In this document: positions 12,586 through 27,700 of the stretch, piece after piece | Layout: every line of letters starts with the position of its first letter | How positions within the stretch are numbered: position 1 is the first letter of the stretch | Assembly: GCF_050947335.1 (NCBI RefSeq) | Contig: NW_027474227.1 | Location: forward strand, 1 to 64,000 | DNA from: Megachile rotundata | Taxonomy: Eukaryota > Arthropoda > Insecta > Hymenoptera > Megachilidae | Reading direction: 5' to 3' | Length of the DNA stretch: 64,000 nt | Made by a program: the position numbers and the translations under genes | Notes under the pieces: model-generated | Database searches by the model: none | What the model was told of the DNA's origin: nothing | Seen by the model: the letters and a program-made list of their open reading frames with translations, nothing else

Positions 12586-14414
12586 ATAGTAATTGTCGTT
12601 CTATCGATCATTTAAGCATAATATGGCTAATAATATGAGTTAGATTGATAATAATAAGAGTAATAAGTATAGTAATTGTTGTTATCTCGATCATATGAGC
12701 ATAATATGCCTAATAATATGAGTTAGAGTGATAACACTAAGAGTAGTGAGTATAGTAATTCTCATTCTATCGATCATATAAGCATAATATGGCTAATAAT
12801 ATGAGTTAGATTGATAATAATAACAGTAATAAGTATAGTAATTGTCGTTCTATCGATAATATAAGCATAATATGGCTAATAATATGAGTTAGATTGATAA
12901 TACTAAGAGTAGTGAGTATAGTAATTGTCGTTCTATCGATCATATAAGCAGAATATGGCTAATAATATGAGTTAGATTGATAATAATAACAGTAATGAGT
13001 ATAGTAATTGTCGTTCTATCGATCATATCTGCATAATATGGTTAATAATATGAGTTAGATTGATAATAGTGAGTGTAATAAATATAGTAATTGTCGTTCT
13101 ATCGCTCATATAAGCACAATATGGCTAATAATATGAGTTAGATTGATAATAATAAGAGTAATAAGTATAGTAATTGTCGTTCTATCGATCATATAAGCAT
13201 AATATGGCTAATAATATGTGTTAGATTGATAATAATAAGAGTAATAAGTACAGTAATTGTCGTTCTATCGATCATGTAAGCATAATAAGGCTAATAATAT
13301 GAGTTAGAGTGATAATACTAAGAGCAGTGAGTACAGTAATTGTCGTTCTATCGATCATTTAAGCATAATATGGCTAATAATATGAGTTAGATTGATAATA
13401 ATAACAGTAATAAGTATAGTAATTGTCGTTCTATCGATAATATAAGCATAATATGGCTAATAATATGAGTTAGATTGATAATACTAAGAGTAGTGAGTAT
13501 AGTAATTGTCGTTCTATCGATCATATAAGCATAATATGGCTAATAATATGAGTTAGATTGATAATAATAAGAGTAATGAGTATAGTAATTGTAGTTCTAT
13601 CGATCATATCTGCATAATATGGTTAATAATATGAGTTAGATTGATAATAATAAGAGTAATAAGTATAGTAATTGTCGTTCTATCGATCATATAAGCATTA
13701 TATGGCTAATAATATGTGTTAGATTGATAATAATAAGTGTAATGAGTATAGTAATTGTCGTTCTATCGATCATATAAGCATAATATGGCTAATAATATGA
13801 GTTAGATTGATAATAATAAGAGTAATGAGTATAGTAATTGTAGCTCTATCGATCATATCTGCTTAATATGGTTAATAATATGAGTTAGAATGATAATAAT
13901 AAGAGTGATAAGTATAGTAATTGTCGTTCTATCGATCATATCCGCATAATATGGTTAATAATATGAGTTAGATTGATAACAGTGAGTGTAATAAGTATAG
14001 TGAATGTCGTTCTATCGATCATATCAGCATAATACGGGTAATAATGTGAGTTGGATTGATAATAATAAGAGTAATGAGTATAGTAATTGTAGGTCTATCG
14101 ATCATATAAGCATAATATGGCTAATAATATGAGTCAGATTCATAATAATAACAGTAATAAGTATAGTAATTGTCGTTCTATCGATCATTTAAGCATAATA
14201 TGGCGAATAATATGAGTTGGGTTGATAAAAATAAGAATAATAAGTATAGTAATTGTCGTTCTATCGATCATATAAGCATAATATGGTTAATAATATGAGT
14301 TAGAATGATAATAATAAGAGTAATAAGTATAGTAATTGTCGTTCTATCGATCATATCTGCATAATATGGTTAATAATATGAGTTAGATTGATAATAGTGA
14401 GTGTAATAAGTATA
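12586..14414 (+). repeat. Block D3, copy 2
   Basis: This is the downstream copy of 8,270-10,098, and it lies inside the first 8.5-kb unit. It is therefore present a third time at about 21,134-22,962 through the 8.5-kb duplication (TGTTGTTATC at 21,225). The D3 event must be older than the 8.5-kb event, or the 8.5-kb event copied it. Confidence 0.84.
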
Positions 14415-16069
14415 GTGAATGTCGTTCTATCGATCATATCAGCATAATATGGGTAATAATATGAGTTGGATTGATAATAATAAGAGTAATGAGTATAGTA
14501 ATTGTAGTTCTATCGATCATATAAGCATAATATGGCTAATAATATGAGTAAGATTCATAATAATAAGAGTAATAAGTATAGTAATTGTCGTTCTATCGAT
14601 CATTTAAGCATAATATGGCGAATAATATGAGTTGGGTTGATAAAAATAAGAATAATAAGTATTGTAATTGTCGCTCTATCGATCATATAAGCATAATATG
14701 GCTAATAATATGAGGTAGGTTGATAATAATAAGAGTAATAAGTACAGTAATTGTCGTTCTATCGATCATATAAGCATAATAAGGCTAATAATTTGAGTTA
14801 GAGTGATAATACTAAGAGTAGTGAGTATAGTAATTGTCGTTCTATCGATCATTTAAGCATAATGAGGCTAATAATATGAGTTAGATTGATAATAATAACA
14901 GTAATAAGTATAGTAATTGACGTTCTATCGATAATATAAGCATAATATGGCTAATAATATGAGTTAGATTGATAATACTAAGAGTAGTGAGTATAGTAAT
15001 TCTCGTTCTATCGATCATATAAGCATAATATGGCTAATAATATGAGTTAGATTGATAATAATAAGAGTAATGAGTATAGTACTTGTAGTTCTATCGATCA
15101 TTTAAGCATAATATGGCTAATAATATGAGTTAGATTGATAATAATAAGAGTAATAAGTATAGTAATTGTCGTTCTATCGGTCATTTAAGCATAATATGGC
15201 TAATAATATGAGTTGGGTTGATAAAAATAAGAATAATAAGTATAGTAATTGTCGTTCTATCGATCATATAAGCATAATATGGTTAATAATATGAGTTAGA
15301 ATGATAATAATAAGAGTAATAAGTATAGTAATTGTCGTTCTATCGATCATATCTGCATAATATTGTTAATAATATGAGTTAGATTGATAACAGTGAGTGT
15401 AATAAGTATAGTGAATGTCGTTCTATCGATCATATCAGCATAATATGGGTAATAATATGAGTTGGATTGATAATAATAAGAGTAATGAGTATAGTAATTG
15501 TCGTTCTATCGATCATTTAAGCATAATATGGCTAATAATATGAGTTAGATTGATAATAATAAGAGTAATGTGTATAGTAATTGTCGTACTATCGATCATA
15601 TAAGCATAATATGGCTAATAATGTGAGTTAGATTGATAATAGTGAGTGCAATAAATATAGTAATTGTCGTTCTATCGCTCATATAAGCACAATATGGCTA
15701 ATAATATGAGTTAGATTGATAATAATAAGAGTAATGAGTATAGTAATTGTAGCTCTATCGATCATATCTGCTTAATATGGTTAATAATATGAGTTAGAAT
15801 GATAATAATAAGAGTAATAAGTATAGTAATTGTCGTTCTATCGATCATATCTGCATAATATGGTTAATAATATGAGTTAGATTGATAATAGTGAGTGTAA
15901 TAAGTATAGTGAATGTCGTTCTATCGATCAGATCAGCATAATATGGGTAATAATATGAGTTGGATTGATAATAATAAGAGTAGTGAGTATAGTAATTGTA
16001 GTTCTATCGATCATATAAGCTTAATATGGCTAATAATATGAGTAAGATTCATAGTAATAAGAGTAATAA

Positions 16070-16100
16070 GTATAGTAATTGTCGGCTATCGATCAGTTAA
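16070..16100 (+). repeat. 82-bp monomer, TT replaced by G
   Basis: The usual GTCGTTCTATCGATCAGTTAA reads with GTCGGCTATC here, a net loss of one base. The same lesion is at 24,629-24,640, exactly 8,548 bp on, so it predates the 8.5-kb duplication. Related monomers at about 32,176, 34,004 and 35,332 keep the normal form. Confidence 0.9.
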
Positions 16101-17214
16101 GCATAATATGGCGAATAATATGAGTTGGGTTGATAAAAATAAGAATAATATGTATAGTAATTGTCGTTCTGTCGATCATATTAGCATAATATGGTTAATA
16201 ATATGAGTTAGATTGATAATAATAAGAGTAATAAGTATAGTAATTGTCGTTCTATCGATCATATAAGCATAATATGGCTAATAATATGAGTTAGATTGAT
16301 AATAATAACAGTAATAAGTATAGTAATTGTCGTTCTATCGATAATATAAGCATAATATGGCTAATAATATGAGTCAGATTGATAATACTAAGAGTAGTGA
16401 GTATAGTAATTGTCGTTCTATCGATCATATAAGCATAATATGGCTAATAATATGAGTTAGATTGATAATAATAAGAGTAATGAGTATAGTAATTGTAGTT
16501 CTATCGATCATATCTGCATAATATTGTTAATAATATGAGTTAGATTGATAATAGTGAGTGTAATAAGTACAGTGAATGTCGTTCTATCGATCGTATCAGC
16601 ATAATATGGGTAATAATATGAGTTGGATTGATAATAATAAGAGTAATGAGTATAGTAATTGTCGTTCTATCGATCATTTAAGCATAATAAGGCTAATAAT
16701 ATGAGTTAGATTGATAATAATAACAGTAATAAGTATAGCAATTGACGTTCTATCGATAATATAAGCATAATATGGCTAATAATATGAGTTAGATTGATAA
16801 TACTAAGAGTAGTGAGTATAGTAATTGTAGTTCTATCGATCATATCTGCATAATATGGTTAATAATATGAGTTAGATTGATAATAATAAGAGTAATAAGT
16901 ATAGTATTTGTCGTTCTATCGATCATATAAGCATAATATGGCTAATAATATGAGTTAGATTGATAATAATAAGAGTAATAAGTATAGTAATTGTCGTTCT
17001 ATCGGTCATTTAAGCATAATATGGCGAATAATATGAGTTGGGTTGATAAAAATAAGAATAATAAGTATAGTAATTGTCGTTCTATCGATCATATAAGCAT
17101 AATATGGTTAATAATATGAGTTAGAATGATAATAATAAGAGTAATAAGTATAGTAATTGTCGTTCTATCGATCATATCTGCATAATATTGTTAATAATAT
17201 GAGTTAGATTGATA

Positions 17215-17878
17215 ATAGTGAGTGTAATAAGTATAGTGAATGTCGTTCTATCGATCATATCAGCATAATATGGGTAATAATATGAGTTGGATTGATAATA
17301 ATAAGAGTAATGAGTATAGTAATTGTCGTTCTATCGATCATTTAAGCATAATATGGCTAATAATATGAGTTAGATTGATAATAATAAGAGTAATAAGTAT
17401 AGTAATTGTTGTTATCTCGATCATATGAGCATAATATGGCTAATAATATGAGTTAGAGTGATAATACTAAGAGTAGTGAGTATAGTAATTGTCGTTCTAT
17501 CGATCATATAAGCAGAATATGGCTAATAATATGAGTTAGATTGATAATAGTGAGTGTAATAAGTATAGTGAATGTCGTTCTATCGATCATATCAGCATAA
17601 TATGGGTAATAATATGAGTTGGATTGATAATAATAAGAGTAATGAGTATAGTAATTGTCGTTCTATCGATCATTTAAGCATAATATGGCTAATAATATGA
17701 GTTAGATTGATAATAATAAGAGTAATAAGTATAGTAATTGTTGTTATCTCGATCATATGAGCATAATATGGCTAATAATATGAGTTAGAGTGATAATACT
17801 AAGAGTAGTGAGTATAGTAATTGTCGTTCTATCGATCATATAAGCAGAATATGGCTAATAATATGAGTTAGATTGATA
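17215..17878 (+). repeat. 332-bp (4-monomer) tandem duplication private to copy 1
   Basis: Four monomers are repeated at once: AGTGAGTG with TATAGTGAATG, TATGGGTAATAATATGAGTTGG, TGTTGTTATCTCG with CATATGAGC, and AATACTAAGAGTAGTGAG with AAGCAGAATATGG. The GTTATCTCG marker is at 17,411 and 17,743, 332 bp apart. The sister unit has the set once (25,959). Either copy 1 gained it after the 8.5-kb duplication, or copy 2 lost it; gain is simpler because the two sets sit directly side by side. Confidence 0.85.
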
Positions 17879-18540
17879 ATAATAAGAGTAATGAGTATAG
17901 TAACTGTCGTTCTATCGATAATATAAGCATAATATGGCTAATAATGTGAGTTAGATTGATAATACTAAGAGTAGTGAGTATAGTAATTGTCGTTCTATCG
18001 ATCATATAAGCAGAATATGGCTAATAATATGAGTTAGATTGATAATAATAAGAGTAATGAGTATAGTAATTGTCGTTCTATCGATCATATAAGCATAATA
18101 TGGCTAATAATATGAGTTAGATTGATAATAATAAGAGTAATAAGTATAGTAATTGTTGTTATCTCGATCATATGAGCATAATATGGCTAATAATATGAGT
18201 TAGAGTGATAATACTAAGAGTAGTGAGTATAGTAATTCTCATTCTATCGATCATATAAGCATAATATGGCTAATAATGTGAGTTAGATTGATAATAATAA
18301 GAGTAATAAGTATAGTAATTGTCGTTCTATCGATCATATCTGCATAATATGGTTAATAATATGAGTTAGATTGATAATAGTGAGTGTAATAAGTATAGTA
18401 ATTGTCGTTCTATCGATAATATAAGCATAATATGGCTAATAATATGAGTTAGATTGATAATACTAAGAGTAGTGAGTATAGTAATTGTCGTTCTATCGAT
18501 CATATAAGCATAATATGGCTAATAATATGAGTTAGATTGA

Positions 18541-18872
18541 TAATAATAAGAGTAATAAGTACAGTAATTGTCGTTCTATCGATCATATAAGCATAATAAG
18601 GCTAATAATATGAGTTAGAGTGATAATACTAGGAGTAGTGAGTATAGTAATTGTCGTTCTATCGATCATTTAAGCATAATATGGCTAATAGTATGAGTTA
18701 GATTGATAATAATAAGAGTAATAAGTACAGTAATTGTCGTTCTATCGATCATATAAGCATAATAAGGCTAATAATATGAGTTAGAGTGATAATACTAGGA
18801 GTAGTGAGTATAGTAATTGTCGTTCTATCGATCATTTAAGCATAATATGGCTAATAGTATGAGTTAGATTGA
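18541..18872 (+). repeat. 166-bp (2-monomer) tandem duplication, present in both 8.5-kb units
   Basis: A pair of monomers is repeated back to back: one with AGTACAG and CATAATAAGG, one with GATAATACTAGGAGTAGTGAG and CTAATAGTATGAG. The ACTAGGAG marker is near 18,629 and 18,795, and in the sister unit near 26,845 and 27,011. Because both units carry it, it predates the 8.5-kb event. Confidence 0.85.
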
Positions 18873-19483
18873 TAATAATAACAGTAATAAGTATAGTAAT
18901 TGACGTTCTATCGATAATATAAGCATAATATGGCTAATAATGTGAGTTATATTGATAATAGAGAGTGCAATAAATATAGTAATTGTCGGTCTATCGCTCA
19001 TATAAGCACAATATGGCTAATAATATGAGTTAGATTGATAATAATAAGAGTAATAAGTATAGTAATTGTCGTTCTATCGATCATATAAGCATAATATGGC
19101 TAATAATACGAGTCAGATTGATAATAATAAGTGTAATGAGTATAGTAATTGTCGTTCTATCGATCATATAAGCATAATATGGCTAATAATATGAGTTAGA
19201 TTGATAATAATAAGAGTAATGAGTATAGTAATTGTAGCTCTATCGATCATATCTGCTTAATATGGTTAATAATATGAGTTAGAATGATAATAATAAGAGT
19301 GATAAGTATAGTAATTGTCGTTCTATCGATCATATCCGCATAATGTGGTTAATAATATGAGTTAGATTGATAACAGTGAGTGTAATAAGTATAGTGAATG
19401 TCGTTCTATCGATCATATCAGCATAATACGGGTAATAATGTGAGTTGGATTGATAATAATAAGAGTAATGAGTATAGTAATTG

Positions 19484-22400
19484 TAGGTCTATCGATCATA
19501 TAAGCATAATATGGCTAATAGTATGAGTCAGATTCATAATAATAACAGTAATAAGTATAGTAATTGTCGTTCTATCGATCATTTAAGCATAATATGGCGA
19601 ATAATATGAGTTGGGTTGATAAAAATAAGAATAATAAGTATAGTAATTGTCGTTCTATCGATCATATAAGCATAATATGGTTAATAATATGAGTTAGAAT
19701 GATAATAATAAGAGTAATAAGTATAGTAATTGTCGTTCTATCGATCATATCTGCATAATATGGTTAATAATATAAGTTAGATTGATAATAGTGAGTGTAA
19801 TAAGTATAGTGAATGTCGTTCTATCGATCATATCAGCATAATATGGGTAATAATATGAGTTGGATTGATAATAATAAGAGTAATGAGTATAGTAATTGTA
19901 GTTCTATCGATCATATAAGCATAATATGGCTAATAATATGAGTAAGATTCATAATAATAAGAGTAATAAGAATAGTAATTGTCGTTCTATCGATCATTTA
20001 AGCATAATATGGCGAATAATATGAGTTGGGTTGATAAAAATAAGAATAATAAGTATTGTAATTGTCGCTCTATCGATCATATAAGCATAATATGGCTAAT
20101 AATATGAGGTAGGTTGATAATAATAAGAGTAATAAGTACAGTAATTGTCGTTCTATCGATCATATAAGCATAATAAGGCTAATAATTTGAGTTAGAGTGA
20201 TAATACTAAGAGTAGTGTGTATAGTAATTGTCGTACTATCGATCATATAAGCATAATATGGCTAATAATGTGAGTCAGATTGATAATAGTGAGTGCAATA
20301 AATATAGTAATTGTCGTTCTATCGCTCATATAAGCACAATATGGCTAATAATATGAGTTAGATTGATAATAATAAGAGTAATGAGTATAGTAATTGTAGC
20401 TCTATCGATCATATCTGCTTAATATGGTTAATAATATGAGTTAGAATGATAATAATAAGAGTAGTAAGTATAGTAATTGTCGTTCTATCGACCATATCTG
20501 CATAATATGGTTAATAATATGAGTTAGATTGATAATAGTGAGTGTAATAAGTATAGTGAATGTCGTTCTATCGATCAGATCAGCATAATATGGGTAATAA
20601 TATGAGTTAGATTGATAATAATAAGAGTAATGAGTATAGTAATTGTAGTTCTATCGATCATATCTGCATAATATGGTTAATAATATGAGTTAGATTGATA
20701 ATAATAAGAGTAATAAGTATAGTATTTGTCGTTCTATCGATCATATAAGCATAATATGGCTAATAATATGAGTTAGATTGATAATAATAAGAGTAATAAG
20801 TATAGTAATTGTCGTTCTATCGGTCATTTAAGCATAATATGGCGAATAATATGAGTTGGGTTGATAAAAATAAGAATAATAGGTATAGTAATTGTCGTTC
20901 TATCGATCATATAAGCATAATATGGTTAATAATATGAGTTAGAATGATAACAATAAGAGTAATAAGTATAGTAATTGTCGTCCTATCGATCATATCTGCA
21001 TAATATTGTTAATAATATGAGTTAGATTGATAATAGTGAGTGTAATAAGTATAGTGAATGTCGTTCTATCGATCATATCAGCATAATATGGGTAATAATA
21101 TGAGTTGGATTGATAATAATAAGAGTAATGAGTATAGTAATTGTCGTTCTATCGATCATTTAAGCATAATATGGCTAATAATATGAGTTAGATTGATAAT
21201 AATAAGAGTAATAAGTATAGTAATTGTTGTTATCTCGATCATATGAGCATAATATGCCTAATAATATGAGTTAGAGTGATAACACTAAGAGTAGTGAGTA
21301 TAGTAATTCTCATTCTATCGATCATATAAGCATAATATGGCTAATAATATGAGTTAGATTGATAATAATAACAGTAATAAGTATAGTAATTGTCGTTCTA
21401 TCGATAATATAAGCATAATATGGCTAATAATATGAGTTAGATTGATAATACTAAGAGTAGTGAGTATAGTAATTGTCGTTCTATCGATCATATAAGCAGA
21501 ATATGGCTAATAATATGAGTTAGATTGATAATAATAACAGTAATGAGTATAGTAATTGTCGTTCTATCGATCATATCTGCATAATATGGTTAATAATATG
21601 AGTTAGATTGATAATAGTGAGTGTAATAAATATAGTAATTGTCGTTCTATCGCTCATATAAGCACAATATGGCTAATAATATGAGTTAGATTGATAATAA
21701 TAAGAGTAATAAGTATAGTAATTGTCGTTCTATCGATCATATAAGCATAATATGGCTAATAATATGTGTTAGATTGATAATAATAAGAGTAATAAGTACA
21801 GTAATTGTCGTTCTATCGATCATGTAAGCATAATAAGGCTAATAATATGAGTTAGAGTGATAATACTAAGAGCAGTGAGTACAGTAATTGTCGTTCTATC
21901 GATCATTTAAGCATAATATGGCTAATAATATGAGTTAGATTGATAATAATAACAGTAATAAGTATAGTAATTGTCGTTCTATCGATAATATAAGCATAAT
22001 ATGGCTAATAATATGAGTTAGATTGATAATACTAAGAGTAGTGAGTATAGTAATTGTCGTTCTATCGATCATATAAGCATAATATGGCTAATAATATGAG
22101 TTAGATTGATAATAATAAGAGTAATGAGTATAGTAATTGTAGTTCTATCGATCATATCTGCATAATATGGTTAATAATATGAGTTAGATTGATAATAATA
22201 AGAGTAATAAGTATAGTAATTGTCGTTCTATCGATCATATAAGCATTATATGGCTAATAATATGTGTTAGATTGATAATAATAAGTGTAATGAGTATAGT
22301 AATTGTCGTTCTATCGATCATATAAGCATAATATGGCTAATAATATGAGTTAGATTGATAATAATAAGAGTAATGAGTATAGTAATTGTAGCTCTATCGA

Positions 22401-25400
22401 TCATATCTGCTTAATATGGTTAATAATATGAGTTAGAATGATAATAATAAGAGTGATAAGTATAGTAATTGTCGTTCTATCGATCATATCCGCATAATAT
22501 GGTTAATAATATGAGTTAGATTGATAACAGTGAGTGTAATAAGTATAGTGAATGTCGTTCTATCGATCATATCAGCATAATACGGGTAATAATGTGAGTT
22601 GGATTGATAATAATAAGAGTAATGAGTATAGTAATTGTAGGTCTATCGATCATATAAGCATAATATGGCTAATAATATGAGTCAGATTCATAATAATAAC
22701 AGTAATAAGTATAGTAATTGTCGTTCTATCGATCATTTAAGCATAATATGGCGAATAATATGAGTTGGGTTGATAAAAATAAGAATAATAAGTATAGTAA
22801 TTGTCGTTCTATCGATCATATAAGCATAATATGGTTAATAATATGAGTTAGAATGATAATAATAAGAGTAATAAGTATAGTAATTGTCGTTCTATCGATC
22901 ATATCTGCATAATATGGTTAATAATATGAGTTAGATTGATAATAGTGAGTGTAATAAGTATAGTGAATGTCGTTCTATCGATCATATCAGCATAATATGG
23001 GTAATAATATGAGTTGGATTGATAATAATAAGAGTAATGAGTATAGTAATTGTAGTTCTATCGATCATATAAGCATAATATGGCTAATAATATGAGTAAG
23101 ATTCATAATAATAAGAGTAATAAGTATAGTAATTGTCGTTCTATCGATCATTTAAGCATAATATGGCGAATAATATGAGTTGGGTTGATAAAAATAAGAA
23201 TAATAAGTATTGTAATTGTCGCTCTATCGATCATATAAGCATAATATGGCTAATAATATGAGGTAGGTTGATAATAATAAGAGTAATAAGTACAGTAATT
23301 GTCGTTCTATCGATCATATAAGCATAATAAGGCTAATAATTTGAGTTAGAGTGATAATACTAAGAGTAGTGAGTATAGTAATTGTCGTTCTATCGATCAT
23401 TTAAGCATAATGAGGCTAATAATATGAGTTAGATTGATAATAATAACAGTAATAAGTATAGTAATTGACGTTCTATCGATAATATAAGCATAATATGGCT
23501 AATAATATGAGTTAGATTGATAATACTAAGAGTAGTGAGTATAGTAATTCTCGTTCTATCGATCATATAAGCATAATATGGCTAATAATATGAGTTAGAT
23601 TGATAATAATAAGAGTAATGAGTATAGTACTTGTAGTTCTATCGATCATTTAAGCATAATATGGCTAATAATATGAGTTAGATTGATAATAATAAGAGTA
23701 ATAAGTATAGTAATTGTCGTTCTATCGGTCATTTAAGCATAATATGGCTAATAATATGAGTTGGGTTGATAAAAATAAGAATAATAAGTATAGTAATTGT
23801 CGTTCTATCGATCATATAAGCATAATATGGTTAATAATATGAGTTAGAATGATAATAATAAGAGTAATAAGTATAGTAATTGTCGTTCTATCGATCATAT
23901 CTGCATAATATTGTTAATAATATGAGTTAGATTGATAACAGTGAGTGTAATAAGTATAGTGAATGTCGTTCTATCGATCATATCAGCATAATATGGGTAA
24001 TAATATGAGTTGGATTGATAATAATAAGAGTAATGAGTATAGTAATTGTCGTTCTATCGATCATTTAAGCATAATATGGCTAATAATATGAGTTAGATTG
24101 ATAATAATAAGAGTAATGTGTATAGTAATTGTCGTACTATCGATCATATAAGCATAATATGGCTAATAATGTGAGTTAGATTGATAATAGTGAGTGCAAT
24201 AAATATAGTAATTGTCGTTCTATCGCTCATATAAGCACAATATGGCTAATAATATGAGTTAGATTGATAATAATAAGAGTAATGAGTATAGTAATTGTAG
24301 CTCTATCGATCATATCTGCTTAATATGGTTAATAATATGAGTTAGAATGATAATAATAAGAGTAATAAGTATAGTAATTGTCGTTCTATCGATCATATCT
24401 GCATAATATGGTTAATAATATGAGTTAGATTGATAATAGTGAGTGTAATAAGTATAGTGAATGTCGTTCTATCGATCAGATCAGCATAATATGGGTAATA
24501 ATATGAGTTGGATTGATAATAATAAGAGTAGTGAGTATAGTAATTGTAGTTCTATCGATCATATAAGCTTAATATGGCTAATAATATGAGTAAGATTCAT
24601 AGTAATAAGAGTAATAAGTATAGTAATTGTCGGCTATCGATCAGTTAAGCATAATATGGCGAATAATATGAGTTGGGTTGATAAAAATAAGAATAATATG
24701 TATAGTAATTGTCGTTCTGTCGATCATATTAGCATAATATGGTTAATAATATGAGTTAGATTGATAATAATAAGAGTAATAAGTATAGTAATTGTCGTTC
24801 TATCGATCATATAAGCATAATATGGCTAATAATATGAGTTAGATTGATAATAATAACAGTAATAAGTATAGTAATTGTCGTTCTATCGATAATATAAGCA
24901 TAATATGGCTAATAATATGAGTCAGATTGATAATACTAAGAGTAGTGAGTATAGTAATTGTCGTTCTATCGATCATATAAGCATAATATGGCTAATAATA
25001 TGAGTTAGATTGATAATAATAAGAGTAATGAGTATAGTAATTGTAGTTCTATCGATCATATCTGCATAATATTGTTAATAATATGAGTTAGATTGATAAT
25101 AGTGAGTGTAATAAGTACAGTGAATGTCGTTCTATCGATCGTATCAGCATAATATGGGTAATAATATGAGTTGGATTGATAATAATAAGAGTAATGAGTA
25201 TAGTAATTGTCGTTCTATCGATCATTTAAGCATAATAAGGCTAATAATATGAGTTAGATTGATAATAATAACAGTAATAAGTATAGCAATTGACGTTCTA
25301 TCGATAATATAAGCATAATATGGCTAATAATATGAGTTAGATTGATAATACTAAGAGTAGTGAGTATAGTAATTGTAGTTCTATCGATCATATCTGCATA

Positions 25401-27700
25401 ATATGGTTAATAATATGAGTTAGATTGATAATAATAAGAGTAATAAGTATAGTATTTGTCGTTCTATCGATCATATAAGCATAATATGGCTAATAATATG
25501 AGTTAGATTGATAATAATAAGAGTAATAAGTATAGTAATTGTCGTTCTATCGGTCATTTAAGCATAATATGGCGAATAATATGAGTTGGGTTGATAAAAA
25601 TAAGAATAATAAGTATAGTAATTGTCGTTCTATCGATCATATAAGCATAATATGGTTAATAATATGAGTTAGAATGATAATAATAAGAGTAATAAGTATA
25701 GTAATTGTCGTTCTATCGATCATATCTGCATAATATTGTTAATAATATGAGTTAGATTGATAATAGTGAGTGTAATAAGTATAGTGAATGTCGTTCTATC
25801 GATCATATCAGCATAATATGGGTAATAATATGAGTTGGATTGATAATAATAAGAGTAATGAGTATAGTAATTGTCGTTCTATCGATCATTTAAGCATAAT
25901 ATGGCTAATAATATGAGTTAGATTGATAATAATAAGAGTAATAAGTATAGTAATTGTTGTTATCTCGATCATATGAGCATAATATGGCTAATAATATGAG
26001 TTAGAGTGATAATACTAAGAGTAGTGAGTATAGTAATTGTCGTTCTATCGATCATATAAGCAGAATATGGCTAATAATATGAGTTAGATTGATAATAATA
26101 AGAGTAATGAGTATAGTAACTGTCGTTCTATCGATAATATAAGCATAATATGGCTAATAATGTGAGTTAGATTGATAATACTAAGAGTAGTGAGTATAGT
26201 AATTGTCGTTCTATCGATCATATAAGCAGAATATGGCTAATAATATGAGTTAGATTGATAATAATAAGAGTAATGAGTATAGTAATTGTCGTTCTATCGA
26301 TCATATAAGCATAATATGGCTAATAATATGAGTTAGATTGATAATAATAAGAGTAATAAGTATAGTAATTGTTGTTATCTCGATCATATGAGCATAATAT
26401 GGCTAATAATATGAGTTAGAGTGATAATACTAAGAGTAGTGAGTATAGTAATTCTCATTCTATCGATCATATAAGCATAATATGGCTAATAATGTGAGTT
26501 AGATTGATAATAATAAGAGTAATAAGTATAGTAATTGTCGTTCTATCGATCATATCTGCATAATATGGTTAATAATATGAGTTAGATTGATAATAGTGAG
26601 TGTAATAAGTATAGTAATTGTCGTTCTATCGATAATATAAGCATAATATGGCTAATAATATGAGTTAGATTGATAATACTAAGAGTAGTGAGTATAGTAA
26701 TTGTCGTTCTATCGATCATATAAGCATAATATGGCTAATAATATGAGTTAGATTGATAATAATAAGAGTAATAAGTACAGTAATTGTCGTTCTATCGATC
26801 ATATAAGCATAATAAGGCTAATAATATGAGTTAGAGTGATAATACTAGGAGTAGTGAGTATAGTAATTGTCGTTCTATCGATCATTTAAGCATAATATGG
26901 CTAATAGTATGAGTTAGATTGATAATAATAAGAGTAATAAGTACAGTAATTGTCGTTCTATCGATCATATAAGCATAATAAGGCTAATAATATGAGTTAG
27001 AGTGATAATACTAGGAGTAGTGAGTATAGTAATTGTCGTTCTATCGATCATTTAAGCATAATATGGCTAATAGTATGAGTTAGATTGATAATAATAACAG
27101 TAATAAGTATAGTAATTGACGTTCTATCGATAATATAAGCATAATATGGCTAATAATGTGAGTTATATTGATAATAGAGAGTGCAATAAATATAGTAATT
27201 GTCGGTCTATCGCTCATATAAGCACAATATGGCTAATAATATGAGTTAGATTGATAATAATAAGAGTAATAAGTATAGTAATTGTCGTTCTATCGATCAT
27301 ATAAGCATAATATGGCTAATAATACGAGTCAGATTGATAATAATAAGTGTAATGAGTATAGTAATTGTCGTTCTATCGATCATATAAGCATAATATGGCT
27401 AATAATATGAGTTAGATTGATAATAATAAGAGTAATGAGTATAGTAATTGTAGCTCTATCGATCATATCTGCTTAATATGGTTAATAATATGAGTTAGAA
27501 TGATAATAATAAGAGTGATAAGTATAGTAATTGTCGTTCTATCGATCATATCCGCATAATGTGGTTAATAATATGAGTTAGATTGATAACAGTGAGTGTA
27601 ATAAGTATAGTGAATGTCGTTCTATCGATCATATCAGCATAATACGGGTAATAATGTGAGTTGGATTGATAATAATAAGAGTAATGAGTATAGTAATTGT
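19484..27700 (+). repeat. 8.5-kb tandem unit, copy 2 (8,216 bp)
   Basis: This unit directly abuts copy 1, so the arrangement is a true tandem duplication. It is four monomers shorter because the TGTTGTTATCTCG block occurs once (25,957) rather than twice. The right edge is near 27,700: the monomer after TAGGTCTATC reads CTAATAATATGAGTCAG with GTTTAG here, not CTAATAGTATGAGTCAG as at 10,968 and 19,516, so the array switches to material like 4,214 onward. Confidence 0.9.
24618..24648 (+). repeat. Second copy of the GTCGGCTATC deletion monomer
   Basis: This is identical to the lesion at 16,081 and was inherited through the 8.5-kb duplication. It is not an independent event. Confidence 0.9.

Larger units (their letters stand above)
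10936..19483 (+). repeat. 8.5-kb tandem unit, copy 1
   Basis: Everything from about 10,936 recurs at an offset of 8,548 bp, which is 103 x 83 minus the base lost at 16,085. Shared rare markers: CGTCCTATCG (12,431 and 20,979), AATAGGTATAG (about 12,331 and 20,879), GTCGGCTATC (16,081 and 24,629). Near 17,411-17,743 this copy has four extra monomers (332 bp), after which the offset falls to 8,216. The two copies are nearly identical; one of the few differences seen is T at 11,728 against C at 20,276. The unit has internal repeats, for example GAGGTAGGTTG at about 11,558 and 14,712, 38 monomers apart. Confidence 0.9.
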
